A stretch of DNA of 64,000 bases from Acidobacteriaceae bacterium (GTDB lineage: Bacteria; Acidobacteriota; Terriglobia; Terriglobales; Acidobacteriaceae): assembly GCA_030041435.1 (NCBI GenBank), contig JASHNW010000089.1:62001-126000 (forward strand). Direction: 5' to 3'. The notes under the pieces were generated by a model. The model was not told the origin of the DNA and did no database searches. It worked only from the letters and a program-made list of their open reading frames with translations. The position numbers and the translations under genes are program-made. This document shows positions 12,540 through 21,560 of the stretch, piece by piece (position 1 is the stretch's first letter; each line of letters begins with the position of its first letter).

Positions 12540-12716
12540 ATGGGATTCGGTGACATCATCCATCGGGCCGGTTGGGTGTGGATCGCGCTGAATCTGGCGG
12601 TGATCGCATTTTTTACAGCCCTGTACTTTATCGAACGCGCATGGATCGCGGTGCTGTCGCGGCGGCTCCAGAGGTCACAGCGCAGAGCGCCGGTGGTCTG
12701 CATCGGTTCCCGCTGA
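12540..12716 (+). CDS. Predicted 58-residue single-pass membrane protein
   Basis: Reads MGFGDIIHRAGWVWIALNLA, then a hydrophobic core to about residue 33, and a basic tail RRLQRSQRRAP. A GCAGGGGG stretch provides a ribosome binding site. The start codon lies in the loop of an inverted repeat (GAATCC-AATG-GGATTC, 12533-12548). No homologue is recognised. Upstream 12378-12539 shows no other gene. Confidence 0.45.
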   Translation: MGFGDIIHRAGWVWIALNLAVIAFFTALYFIERAWIAVLSRRLQRSQRRAPVVCIGSR

Positions 12717-12772
12717 TCCGCAGGCAGAAGCGGCGCTGATAGAATCGTCTGGAAGCCTCGGAGCGGCGGTCC

Positions 12773-12849
12773 GGGCGGTTAGCTCAGCTGGTTAGAGCGC
12801 CTGCCTTACAAGCAGGAGGTCGCAGGTTCGAGCCCTGCACTGCCCACCA
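12773..12849 (+). tRNA. tRNA-Val (anticodon TAC)
   Basis: A 77-nt cloverleaf with encoded CCA. The acceptor stem GGGCGGT pairs with ACTGCCC (one G-U), the D arm is AGCTCAGCTGGTTAGAGC, the anticodon stem CCTGC/GCAGG encloses loop CTTACAA (anticodon 12807-12809), and the T arm is GCAGGTTCGAGCCCTGC. An integrase relic follows on its 3' side, consistent with past use as an attachment site. Confidence 0.97.
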
Positions 12850-12889
12850 ACGAATTCAATAATTTGGTTGATATTGCCCTTCACAAAGG

Positions 12890-13107
12890 CTACCGACCGC
12901 GGGGATTTCGCCGGTACCCCTGTTCCACTTCCAGTTTCGATGGACGATTGATCGGCTCCGCCGCCACCCGTAAATCTTCGCTTCCAAAGTGTCCGTATCG
13001 GGCCGCCATCCTGCCATCGTGCCGGCCGACCAGCCCACGATCTTTGCAACGATCGGCAATGGAATCTCCGTGGCGATCATTCGCGACACCGCGCTGTGAC
13101 GCAGGTC
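12890..13107 (-). pseudogene. Relic of a tyrosine-recombinase (integrase) C-terminus
   Basis: On the minus strand from 13107: DLRHSAVSRMIATEIPLP, then IVAKIVGWSAGTM, then in the next frame RMAARYGHFGSEDLRVA. Together these give the HxxR-side segment and the catalytic-Tyr segment (RYGHF) of phage-type integrases, split by a frameshift near 13030 and lacking everything N-terminal. It lies 41 bases from tRNA-Val, the usual position of an integrase beside its att site. The surrounding 12850-13226 contains no intact gene. Confidence 0.7.
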
Positions 13108-13226
13108 GAGTCAACCTCGCCTGCGGTTGTGACCCTCCTGGTCTGGAGGATCGCTGCTCTGAAAGCCGGCAAAACGATCGACGCTGAACCGTGAGTGGAA
13201 AGATACCGATGCGGGATTTCCTCGCA

Positions 13227-14360
13227 TCACTGTTCCACGCCGCGAACCAGGACTCTGCCGATCGTGAGGTCTCCGTCGCCCGGATGCCATGTGAACTGGA
13301 CGAGGTCAGCGGGGGCGCCGACACCGAGCGCTCCGCGCCCGCCGACGAATCGCCCGGGATTTTCCGTTGCCATCTGGATTGCATGCCGGAGCGAGAGGCC
13401 AGGCAGTCGGGCCACGTTGGCGATGCCGTTCCTGAGAGGCAGGGCCGCGCCGCCGAGCATCGCGGTCCCGGGGATTCCAACCCGCGCCTCCGCGGTGAGC
13501 TCAACCGCACCGCCCACCTGAGCCTCGTACAAACCAGGCCGCAGCCCACCGACTGCGACGGCGTCGGAGATCAGCACACTGCGCTCGAGCCCTTTGGCGC
13601 GGAGCATGGCGGTGAGCGTATCGGCTGGAAGATGGTGACCGTCAGCGATGAAGGTGGCGGTAAGGCGATCGTCAGCCAGTTGAGCCCAGAGAAGATTGGG
13701 ATGCCTCGGCAGTTCGCCGGCCACTCCGTTGCCGAGGTGCGTGGAAAGCCGTGCACCAGCCTCGGCGGCCGCGTGTATTCGCGCAGGATCTGCATTGGTA
13801 TGGCCGACAGCAACGTATATTCCTCTGCGTGCGAGATGCGAAATATAATCGAGCGCCCCGTCCCAGTGTGGGGAGAGGGTGACGAGGCCAACCAGGCCGC
13901 CGCTGGCGGTCTGCCAGCGCTCCAGTTCATCGCAATCCGGTGGCCGCACATGAGCGCGGGGATGAGCGCCGCGGGGACCCTCGGTGGGCGAGATATGCGG
14001 ACCCTCCATATGCACGCAGGGAATCATGTGAGCGGCCAGGGACGAAATGCGCCGGGCAGCGGCAATGGCGCGCAGCGACGATACGAGCTGCTGCTCCGGC
14101 GCGGTGATCAGGGTGGGCAGGAAGGTCGTGACACCCAGCGCGACCAGCTGGTGGGCCAGCGCCACGACCGCCTCGGGCGCAAGCGAATCGGAATTGAGGT
14201 CGTGTCCGCAATAGCCGTTTACCTGGAGGTCAATAAAACCCGGCGATAACCACTGATCTTCTGTTGAGATTGCCGGGCTGATCGACGCGACGAGGCCGTT
14301 GTCGACGATGACCTCGACAGATTCCCCGTTTGCCGGATTGCGACCCCGGATTGCGTGCAT
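13227..14360 (-). CDS. nagA: N-acetylglucosamine-6-phosphate deacetylase
   Basis: 377 residues, amidohydrolase TIM-barrel. It removes the acetyl group of GlcNAc-6-P to give GlcN-6-P and acetate. Metal and catalytic residues are visible: Glu119 in VHMEGPHI, His187 in VAVGHTNA, His208 in STHLGNGVAG, and catalytic Asp266 in LISDAV; the substrate-side loop is FIADGHHL. The N-terminal DLQVNGYCGHD motif is typical of NagA, where it replaces the HxH of other amidohydrolases. It follows nagB by 63 bases on the same strand and forms the amino-sugar catabolic operon with it. Confidence 0.93.
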   Translation of the reverse strand: MHAIRGRNPANGESVEVIVDNGLVASISPAISTEDQWLSPGFIDLQVNGYCGHDLNSDSLAPEAVVALAHQLVALGVTTFLPTLITAPEQQLVSSLRAIAAARRISSLAAHMIPCVHMEGPHISPTEGPRGAHPRAHVRPPDCDELERWQTASGGLVGLVTLSPHWDGALDYISHLARRGIYVAVGHTNADPARIHAAAEAGARLSTHLGNGVAGELPRHPNLLWAQLADDRLTATFIADGHHLPADTLTAMLRAKGLERSVLISDAVAVGGLRPGLYEAQVGGAVELTAEARVGIPGTAMLGGAALPLRNGIANVARLPGLSLRHAIQMATENPGRFVGGRGALGVGAPADLVQFTWHPGDGDLTIGRVLVRGVEQ

Positions 14361-14423
14361 ATCACATTGTCCCCAGGGAGCGCTGCTGCCTCGGTACCAG
14401 CATGCTTGGTTGCGGCTGCCACT

Positions 14424-15242
14424 TCAGGAAGTGCGGTTGCTTCCTGACGCTGCTTCCTGCCGCAGCAGAACTGAGGCGGAATCACGATCCAGATATACAG
14501 TTGCATTCGGATGGGTCCGGACGATGGATGCCGGACAATCAGTGCTGACCTCCCCGGCAAGCGCCAGGAACACTGCCTGTGCCTTCCGCAGTTCCGGCAC
14601 GCAGCAAATCCAGGCCCGGGCGCGCAGCAGGCCACTGCAGGAAACTGTCAGCGCTTCCGCGGGAACATCCGCAAATGTGCGAAAGTGCCCCTCCCCAACC
14701 TGCTGACGCCTGCAGGCCTCATCGAGTGTGACGCGCCGCATGACATGCGGATCCTCAAAATTCGCCGTGGGCGGATCGTTGAAGGCGATGTGTCCGTTCT
14801 CGCCAAATCCAACAAAGGCGAGGTCGATGGGGGCTGACTGCAGGAGTTGCGTGTACCGCCGCATCTCCGCTTCCGGATCAGCCGCATCGCCCTCAATATA
14901 GTTCACCCGAACTCCCTTCAGCGGTTCTTCCACTCGCTTCCGAATCCAGCGCCGGAAGCTGGCGGGATGATCCGCTCCGATCCCCAGATACTCATCCATG
15001 TGAAAAATCTCTGTGGCCGCCCAGGGAACCAGAGGTTGATGGATCAGGGAGTCGATAACATCCAGCTGCGAATTACCAGTCGCGATCATGATGCGGGCAC
15101 GTCCGCATTCCTCGACGGCTTGACGGATGAGAGCGGCTGCGTCCGCCGACGCTGCCAGCCCCATCCCCTTACGGGTGTTGTAGACGCGAACACGAGCATT
15201 GCCATACCTGCACTCGGTGAGGGGAGGCTCGAAGGAACTCAT
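14424..15242 (-). CDS. nagB: Glucosamine-6-phosphate deaminase-like protein (NagB)
   Basis: 272 residues of the sugar-phosphate isomerase fold. It should convert GlcN-6-P to fructose-6-P and ammonia, feeding glycolysis after NagA. FHMDEYLG carries the catalytic Asp of the DEY motif, and GFGENGHIAFNDP corresponds to E. coli GNDGHIAFNEP. His is kept, but Asp141 is Asn (as in Gram-positive NagB) and Glu148 is Asp. The following VTLDEACRRQQVGEGHF is the pattern of a divergent NagB-like subfamily. Gene order (nagB then nagA) supports the function; substrate specificity should be treated with some caution. Confidence 0.85.
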   Translation of the reverse strand: MSSFEPPLTECRYGNARVRVYNTRKGMGLAASADAAALIRQAVEECGRARIMIATGNSQLDVIDSLIHQPLVPWAATEIFHMDEYLGIGADHPASFRRWIRKRVEEPLKGVRVNYIEGDAADPEAEMRRYTQLLQSAPIDLAFVGFGENGHIAFNDPPTANFEDPHVMRRVTLDEACRRQQVGEGHFRTFADVPAEALTVSCSGLLRARAWICCVPELRKAQAVFLALAGEVSTDCPASIVRTHPNATVYLDRDSASVLLRQEAASGSNRTS

Positions 15243-15628
15243 TCGTCTCTCTTTCCCGGCCGGATCTCCGCGTTAAGCAGGGAGACGACGGCCGAAAGTT
15301 CTGCTTCATCGGGTAGAACTGATGTCGCTCGGTGACTGACCACCAGCGAACGACGGAGCTAAGGCGGCGTTGGCCGTGTGGCGCCGCCGCTAAGGCTGAA
15401 AACCGATCATACCCATGTGAAGCCTTCCATTGCGCCGTATCTGCGTCAGTGTGCAGACCGTGTCGTGATGGCCGATAACAATAGTGAGCTGCTCCCTCGC
15501 ATTCGTCCACCGAGCGATCCGGGCAAGTTCGCCTTCCGGATAATGCGATAATCTACGTGGAATCCCTTTGAAGATCCGTTGCCGGAGATTCTTTGCCAGG
15601 GCCGCTTCGCGCGAATCCTGCAGGTTCT
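15243..15628. other. Divergent intergenic region between nagB and rodA
   Basis: 386 bases that must hold the promoters of nagB (minus) and rodA (plus). I see no coding potential, no clear GntR/NagR or LacI operator, and no convincing -10/-35 pair. A GC-rich inverted repeat (GGCGGCG...CGCCGCC, 15363-15388) is the only visible structure. Confidence 0.5.
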
Positions 15629-16729
15629 ATGCGCCGTTTCCTATCCCTCCGCGATTTCGACTGGACGCTGCTCGGCTTCGTGATGATCCTTTCGGTCATC
15701 AGCGTCCTGGAGATTTACAGCGCCACCCTCCATACCAAATTCCATGGTTTCCAGAAGATGCAGATCCTCTGGATTGTCGGCGGCCTGACGGCCATGTTCG
15801 TCATGTCGGTGATTGACTACCACAAGCTGCTGAACGCGATTTACTGGTTCTACGCCTTTTGCCTGCTGTCGCTGGTGGCGGTGCTGGCGGTGGGCACGCG
15901 CGTGATGGGCGGCAAGCGCTGGATCAGGCTTCCCGGGGGCATTCATTTTCAGCCTTCCGAATGGGTCAAACTCGTCCTCATCGTCCTCGTGGCCCGGTAC
16001 TTTGCCAACCTTGCCGGCCGCGGGCTCACATGGAACGACATCCTGAAGGCCATTGCTCTGGTTGCCGTTCCCATGCTGCTGGTTCTGAAACAGCCGGACC
16101 TGGGCACCGCCCTGACCTACTCTCCGGTGCTGCTTTTGGGGCTGTTCCTGGGGGGAATCGACTTGAAAAAGGGCAGCGTTTTGCTGCTGGTGCTGCTGCT
16201 GGGCGCCGGAGTGGTGTGGAAGAGCGGCAAGGTGCTGAAGCCGTACCAGAAGGCTCGCCTCACCAGCTTTATCAACCCCGACGACGACCCGCGCGGCACC
16301 GGCTACCAGATTCGCCAGTCGCTCATCGCCGTGGGCGACGGGGGCGTCTTCGGCCGCGGCGCCAACCGCGGAACCCAAACCCAGGGCGACTTTTTACCCA
16401 TCCCCTATACCGATTTCATCTTTGCCGCCTTCAGCGAGGAGCACGGCTTCGTGGGCGCGGTGCTGGTGCTCCTGATATACTTCCTTATACTGATGCGTTT
16501 GATTCAAAACGCTCAGACAGCCGCGGACCTTCCAGGATCGTTCCTGGTGATGGGCGTGGCGGCAGTCCTGATTTTCCAGATTGCCGTTAACGTCGGGATG
16601 GTTCTCGGGCTGATGCCGGTCACCGGAATACCTCTTCCTCTGATGAGTTACGGAGGTTCTTCGGTACTGTTCACGTTCCTCGCTCTGGGCATGGTGATGA
16701 ATGTCCGCATGAGCCGCTTCGTGAACTAG
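15629..16729 (+). CDS. rodA: Rod-shape peptidoglycan polymerase RodA (SEDS family)
   Basis: 366 residues, about 10 transmembrane segments. SEDS glycosyltransferases polymerise lipid II during cell elongation with a class B PBP and MreBCD. Family motifs are GGKRWIRLPGGIHFQPSEWVKL, LVLKQPDLGTAL, the periplasmic loop QIRQSLIAVGDGGVFGRG, FLPIPYTDFIFAAFSEEHGF and GIPLPLMSYGGSSVL. I prefer ATG 15629 (MRRFLSLRDFDW), which matches typical RodA N-termini, over the in-frame TTG at 15593. No mre or pbp genes are adjacent within the window. Confidence 0.93.
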   Translation: MRRFLSLRDFDWTLLGFVMILSVISVLEIYSATLHTKFHGFQKMQILWIVGGLTAMFVMSVIDYHKLLNAIYWFYAFCLLSLVAVLAVGTRVMGGKRWIRLPGGIHFQPSEWVKLVLIVLVARYFANLAGRGLTWNDILKAIALVAVPMLLVLKQPDLGTALTYSPVLLLGLFLGGIDLKKGSVLLLVLLLGAGVVWKSGKVLKPYQKARLTSFINPDDDPRGTGYQIRQSLIAVGDGGVFGRGANRGTQTQGDFLPIPYTDFIFAAFSEEHGFVGAVLVLLIYFLILMRLIQNAQTAADLPGSFLVMGVAAVLIFQIAVNVGMVLGLMPVTGIPLPLMSYGGSSVLFTFLALGMVMNVRMSRFVN

Positions 16730-17102
16730 AACGGCAAACAGGTTCTGTGTTACTGACCAGCAGGGCCCGCAGGAGCGGGCGCAGGTTTTGAGATAACGAA
16801 GTTTTTAACCGGCCAGGTGGATCGATTGGGCCGGGCAGGATCAGGAATGGGCGTGCAGAGACGGGTAACGGCCCCGCCAGGTGAAATGGCTGAAGCGGTC
16901 ACAAACTCTTTGCGCGCGAACGACTCCCCACAACAAAGGCATTCACTCAACGAACCCTCGCAGGTTTACTCGCCTCCGCTCCTCAGCGCGAATCGCGGGT
17001 TTGCCGGCACCGGTTCACGCGCGAATCCCCTAGGTCGTTCCTCCGCCACACCCGGTCTTTTCCGGTAATCCGGTTAGGTCCGCCTCGGCACATTGAGGCG
17101 AA
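16730..17102. other. Long leader upstream of RNase E/G
   Basis: 373 bases without a supported gene. Short CCGGT repeats cluster near 17050-17085. Leaders of RNase E genes can mediate autoregulation in other bacteria; here this is only a possibility. Confidence 0.4.
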
Positions 17103-20100
17103 ATGGCAAAAGAGATTTGCATATCCAGCACGCCGCACGAAACACGGCTTGCGATACTTGAAGACGATCAGCTCGCGGAAATCTACTACGAGCGCGAAAA
17201 CGAATACACCTTAGCCGGCTCCATCTACAAGGGCCGTGTCACCCGGGTTCTGCCCGGCATGCAGTCAGCGTTTGTGGACGTAGGACTGGAGCGGGACGCG
17301 TTCCTTTACGTCACCGATTTCCTCGAAGAACAGGAAGAAGACTCGACCGAGTTCGAGCGCGTGGACGCGAACGGCAATGGCCGGCGGCCGCGCGAATCGC
17401 GCGAGCCTCGGGATCAGCGCCCGCGAGCACAGGAAGCCGAGCCGGAGATGCAGGCTGCAGAGGCCGCTGCGCCCCCGCGCCGCTCGGACAGGGAACAACA
17501 TCATGGCGATGGAGACTCCGAAGGCGGCACGCGCCGCTGGCACGGCCGTCGCGGACGCCGTTTCCGGGGCCGTGGTCCTCGTCCCGACCAGGCCAATGCC
17601 GATCGGACGCTCGAGTCACCGGAATTCGTTGAGGAAACGATCGCGGACGAACCGATAGCACTCCCCGAACGCGGAGCTCCTGGCGGCATCCCCGCGCAAA
17701 GCCTGACAATCGTTCTTCCCGGCGAGTCTCTCTCGAAATATGGCGGCCGGCCGGAATCCAGGGGGGAAGCCAGAGGGGATGCTTCCTCTGCTGCCGCCTC
17801 CGCGCGCCCTGCACCGTCCGGTTCCAGCGCAAAGCCTTCCACGCTGGTCGAAGTGCCCACCGGCTGGGATGGCGGCGCAGTGCTCCCCGGCGAATCGCTG
17901 TCGCGCCATCGCCGCTCGGAATCGAGAGCGCCGGAGTCGAGATCGCACTGGACCGCTTCACCGGTGGAACCATCGAGCTTCTCGGCTGCGCCGACCATCG
18001 TGATCGGATCCGAACCGGAGCACGCCGCCGAAACGACGGCGGCTGCTGCAACCCAGGAGCCTGAGGCCCGGCTGGAAAGCGCATGGACTCCTGCGCCGAT
18101 CGAAGCGCCCGAGCCCCAGGCGCCCACGCTTTCCGATGTTGCCGTGGCCCTGGAGCAACCGCCGACGCCCGTGGATGTCGCCGTCGCGGAATCGCAGGGG
18201 TCGATCGCCGAGGAGATTTCCACGCCCGAAGCGGAGACCGTCGAAGAAGTTCACGAGTACGAGCCGGAAGATGCCTCGGCTTCTCACCGCGTCGAAGCGC
18301 CGCGCAGTGAAATGCGCGTCAGTCTCCCCATCGAAGAAGTGGAAGAGGTCGAGGAGGAAGAACACACGCCGGAATCTCCGCACGCTCACGATGTTGTGTC
18401 GGTGGAAGAAGCCACCCTGTCGAGCACAGCGCCGTCTCCTGAAGCGGAGGTGGTTCGTCAGCTCTTCGGTTACGCGCCGGGCATGGGCGTCCTCGAAGAA
18501 GAAACGATCGACGAGGACGAATACGACTTCGAACCGATTCACGCCGATGCCGAGGACCACGGTTCCGAGGAGCTGGAGGAGGAGACCCTCGATCAGGCAG
18601 CGACCGTCGGCGACACGATGCGCGAAGTGAACATCGAGAAGCATCTCGGCTACGGTACGCCCGCCGAAGCGAGCGAGGAAGAGGAGACGGAGGGCCTCGA
18701 AAACGGCCTGGCCGAGGCCGACGACGAGACAGACTTCGAGGAGTCCGGCGCCGAAGAAGAAGAACTCGAAGAGCGCGCTGCCGAATCGGAAGAAGCGCCG
18801 TCTGCCGATGCCGGAGCACGGCCGCAGCGTCGCGAAGGCCGGCGCTTCGACCGCCGTGGCGGCCGCGGACGTCAGCAGGGAGGGCGCCGCCACGGCGGGC
18901 GCCGTCCGAATATGCAGACCTCCGATCTGCCCATCATCAGCGAGCTGCTGAAACAGGGGCAGGAAATCCTCGTCCAGATCGCCAAGGAGCCCATCGCCCG
19001 CAAAGGCGCGCGTATCACCAGCCATATCGCGCTGCCGGGACGCTTCCTCGTGTTCATGCCGACGGTCAACCACGTCGGCGTCTCGCGGAAAATCGCCTTG
19101 GATGAGGAGCGGCAGCGGCTGAAGCGCATCCTGATCAGCGAGAAGGGAAGCGCGACCGGCGGCTTCATCGTGCGCACTGCGGCAGCGAGCGCCAGCGAAG
19201 ACGATCTGCGCGCCGACATCCGCTTCCTCATCAACCTGTGGGCCGAGATCAAGCAGCGCTCCGATGGCGCCAAGGCCCCTGCGCTCATCTACCACGACCT
19301 GAACCTGATCGAGCGCATCCTGCGCGACCAGGTCAGCGACAACTTTGCCACTATCTGGGTCGACTCGGAGGCCGAGTACGAGCGCATTGTGCGCTTCCTC
19401 AACCGCTTCCAGCCGTCGCTGGTGCGCCGCGTCAAGCTCTACACCAAGGAGACGCCGCTCTTCGAGCAATTCGGCATTCAGGACGAGATCAGCAAGGCGC
19501 TCAAGTCCAAAGTGTGGCTCAAGTCCGGCGGTTCGATCGTCATCAACCAGACCGAAGCTCTGGTCGCCATCGATATCAACACCGGGAAGTATGTCGGTAA
19601 AACCGCGCGCCTCGAGGACACCATCCTCAAGACGAACCTCGACGCCATTCCCGAGATTGTTCGCCAGGTTCGGCTGCGGGACCTCGGCGGCATCATCGTG
19701 ATCGACTTTATCGACATGGATGAGCGCCGCAACCGCCAGAAGGTGACCCAGGCTCTGGAGGACGCTCTCAAGGCTGACCGCGCTCCGTCCAAGGTATTGC
19801 AGTTCAATGACTTCGGCCTTGTCGCGATCACCCGCAAGCGGGTGAAGCAGTCGCTGGAGCGGACGCTCAGCGTGCCCTGCCCGGTCTGCACCGGAACCGG
19901 CATGGTGAAGAGTCCGGTCACGGTCGCCAACGAAATCTATACCGAGCTGCGGAAGATGATGCGGCATTTCGAGCGCAACGACGTGCTGCTGCGCGTTCAT
20001 CCGGAAGTGGTGAAGGTGCTCAAGGCCGGCAATGCGAAATGGCTGAACGAGCTGGAAGAAATGATCGGGAAAACCATCATCGTGAAGAGCGATCCGGCCC

Positions 20101-20132
20101 TGCCGCCGGAGCAGTTTGACATTCAGGGGTAG
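17103..20132 (+). CDS. rng: Ribonuclease E/G with a very large disordered insertion in the S1 domain
   Basis: 1009 residues. The N-terminal half of the S1 RNA-binding domain (residues 1-75, e.g. GSIYKGRVTRVLPGMQSAFVDVG) is interrupted by about 525 residues of acidic, Pro/Arg/Glu-rich sequence and resumes near 602 (RGARITSHIALPGRFLVFMP-type). Then follow the 5'-sensor/RNase H-like and DNase I-like parts with the catalytic Asp residues in VAIDINTG (about 823) and IIVIDFIDMDE (about 867), and a Zn-link CPVC near 925. The protein cleaves single-stranded RNA in rRNA maturation and mRNA decay. The insertion includes two LPGESLS[K/R] motifs (206 and 261), an Arg-rich patch near 140-160, and an Arg/Gly patch at 575-600. 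pnp is encoded 2 kb away, a likely partner. Confidence 0.93.
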   Translation: MAKEICISSTPHETRLAILEDDQLAEIYYERENEYTLAGSIYKGRVTRVLPGMQSAFVDVGLERDAFLYVTDFLEEQEEDSTEFERVDANGNGRRPRESREPRDQRPRAQEAEPEMQAAEAAAPPRRSDREQHHGDGDSEGGTRRWHGRRGRRFRGRGPRPDQANADRTLESPEFVEETIADEPIALPERGAPGGIPAQSLTIVLPGESLSKYGGRPESRGEARGDASSAAASARPAPSGSSAKPSTLVEVPTGWDGGAVLPGESLSRHRRSESRAPESRSHWTASPVEPSSFSAAPTIVIGSEPEHAAETTAAAATQEPEARLESAWTPAPIEAPEPQAPTLSDVAVALEQPPTPVDVAVAESQGSIAEEISTPEAETVEEVHEYEPEDASASHRVEAPRSEMRVSLPIEEVEEVEEEEHTPESPHAHDVVSVEEATLSSTAPSPEAEVVRQLFGYAPGMGVLEEETIDEDEYDFEPIHADAEDHGSEELEEETLDQAATVGDTMREVNIEKHLGYGTPAEASEEEETEGLENGLAEADDETDFEESGAEEEELEERAAESEEAPSADAGARPQRREGRRFDRRGGRGRQQGGRRHGGRRPNMQTSDLPIISELLKQGQEILVQIAKEPIARKGARITSHIALPGRFLVFMPTVNHVGVSRKIALDEERQRLKRILISEKGSATGGFIVRTAAASASEDDLRADIRFLINLWAEIKQRSDGAKAPALIYHDLNLIERILRDQVSDNFATIWVDSEAEYERIVRFLNRFQPSLVRRVKLYTKETPLFEQFGIQDEISKALKSKVWLKSGGSIVINQTEALVAIDINTGKYVGKTARLEDTILKTNLDAIPEIVRQVRLRDLGGIIVIDFIDMDERRNRQKVTQALEDALKADRAPSKVLQFNDFGLVAITRKRVKQSLERTLSVPCPVCTGTGMVKSPVTVANEIYTELRKMMRHFERNDVLLRVHPEVVKVLKAGNAKWLNELEEMIGKTIIVKSDPALPPEQFDIQG

Positions 20133-20149
20133 AATTCACGGTGTCTGTC

Positions 20150-20170
20150 GGCGCGGCAAAATGCCGCGCC
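20150..20170 (+). terminator. Hairpin after RNase E/G gene
   Basis: GGCGCGGCA-AAA-TGCCGCGCC, a 9-bp perfect stem 17 bases after the stop. There is no T-run, so it may be a mRNA-stabilising or Rho-assisted end. Confidence 0.5.
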
Positions 20171-20339
20171 AATTCGTCTACACCAGGATGAAGGGTTGTC
20201 CGTTTGGCAGCCAATCGGCGTCAAAATGCATCCCACCGTGCAACTTACGGTGATTTCCAGTGTCCAATAATGCGGAGGCAGGTGCTCAGCCTGTCTCGTT
20301 CGGTTTCTTAATTTCAACCAACTTCGAAGGGGTTCTGAA

Positions 20340-21266
20340 ATGGTTGCGAACTGTGATCGCTCCTGCCCGCTTGCGCGGCGCATTCTGATTGCTGCTTCCG
20401 CTCTAGCCATCGGGTTTTCGCTGAACGCGGCAGCCCAGACAGCCACGACTCCCGACAACTCTTCCAGTTCGGAGAGTTTTTCCAGCTCGAATATCGAAGC
20501 GCTGCTCAGCCCTAACGCCTTCCTCGGTGGCTCACCTTCCGCTGAGCCGGCGCCGAAAGCCCTCGCCTCCCCGCAATACGGCAACCAAAGAGCTCCCCAG
20601 TATCCAGGCTATGAGAGCCGCTCGAGCCACATCGCCTTCGAAGGCGGCGTCGGGTTCGCCATTCCTGTCGGTCCTGACACGAACTACAACAGCGCAGAAT
20701 TGGCGGAAGGCTACCTGAGCCCGAGCGAGGGAGCTGGCTTCAGCATTAATGTCGGGGCGGGCTGGTACTTCACTAAACACTTCGCCACCCTCATCGAGTA
20801 CACCTTCGACAAGCAAGGGATCCCAGGCGGCTACCTCACCGCCCTCTCCGCCGCCAGCGGCGTAACCGCCTCCGGCAGCGCTCTGGGCGGCAACATCAAC
20901 ACCTGGGACCTCGACCTGGAGCCAATCTACTATCTGACTACCGGGCACAGGACTGGCGCCTATGTCACCGGCGGTGGCGGCTTCTATCGCAAGGTAACAA
21001 ATTTCACCGAACCCGTTGAGGAATGCAGCTACTACGGTTATTGCTACGGCGTTCCCGAGACCGTCGAGCACTTCTCCTCGAACCAGGGCGGAGCGAATCT
21101 TGGCATCGGCTACTACTGGAAGGTCTTCGGCCCGGACAGCAACGGCAAGTTCTTCGGGGAAGTTCGGTATGTCTGGGTCAATTCGCCCAAAGCAACTGCC
21201 TCCAACAACTACAACGGATCGGGTACCGAAGAGCTCATTCCGGTCACGTTTGGAATTCGCTGGTAA
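20340..21266 (+). CDS. Predicted outer-membrane beta-barrel protein
   Basis: 308 residues. A signal peptide (about 1-32, ending NAAAQ) precedes a Ser-rich linker (NSSSSESFSSS). From about 95, alternating hydrophobic/aromatic strands (IAFEGGVGFAIPV, FSINVGAGWYFTKHFATLIEYTF, GAYVTGGGGFYRKV, NGKFFGEVRYVWVNS) end in a terminal strand with aromatic last residue (LIPVTFGIRW), as expected of an outer-membrane porin-like barrel. Ligand and function are unknown. GAAGGGG lies ahead of ATG 20340. Confidence 0.75.
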   Translation: MVANCDRSCPLARRILIAASALAIGFSLNAAAQTATTPDNSSSSESFSSSNIEALLSPNAFLGGSPSAEPAPKALASPQYGNQRAPQYPGYESRSSHIAFEGGVGFAIPVGPDTNYNSAELAEGYLSPSEGAGFSINVGAGWYFTKHFATLIEYTFDKQGIPGGYLTALSAASGVTASGSALGGNINTWDLDLEPIYYLTTGHRTGAYVTGGGGFYRKVTNFTEPVEECSYYGYCYGVPETVEHFSSNQGGANLGIGYYWKVFGPDSNGKFFGEVRYVWVNSPKATASNNYNGSGTEELIPVTFGIRW

Positions 21267-21311
21267 GGGTCCACGTGCAGCGATCAGCCGATCGCTCTTT
21301 CGCTCAACGTG

Positions 21312-21344
21312 CCTGACCGAGCACCAGCCTGGTGCCCGGTCAGG
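21312..21344 (+). terminator. Long hairpin after the outer-membrane protein gene
   Basis: CCTGACCG and GCACCA pair with TGGTGC and CGGTCAGG, giving a 14-bp interrupted stem with a 3-base loop, 46 bases after the stop. It lacks a T-run. Confidence 0.5.
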
Positions 21345-21560
21345 TTATGACCATGCGGATTTCGGTGCAGCCGTGCCGGCGCCATCGTGCAGGAACCGGA
21401 TCCGTCGGCATCGCAGGCGGTCTGGCAGGGAACAACTGCCAGCGCCCATCAGTTCCGCGTCGATCGATTGCCCACCCTGTAGCTCGGCGTGCAGTGGCAG
21501 CGGACAGCGACAGAGCGGTTACCTGAGCGAACTTTCGCTGCTTCCTGTTCAGTTGCTTTT

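Noticed and set aside
17958-20000. 680-codon open frame on the minus strand in the RNase E/G gene
   Set aside because: The plus strand encodes catalytic RNase E/G motifs over the same bases.
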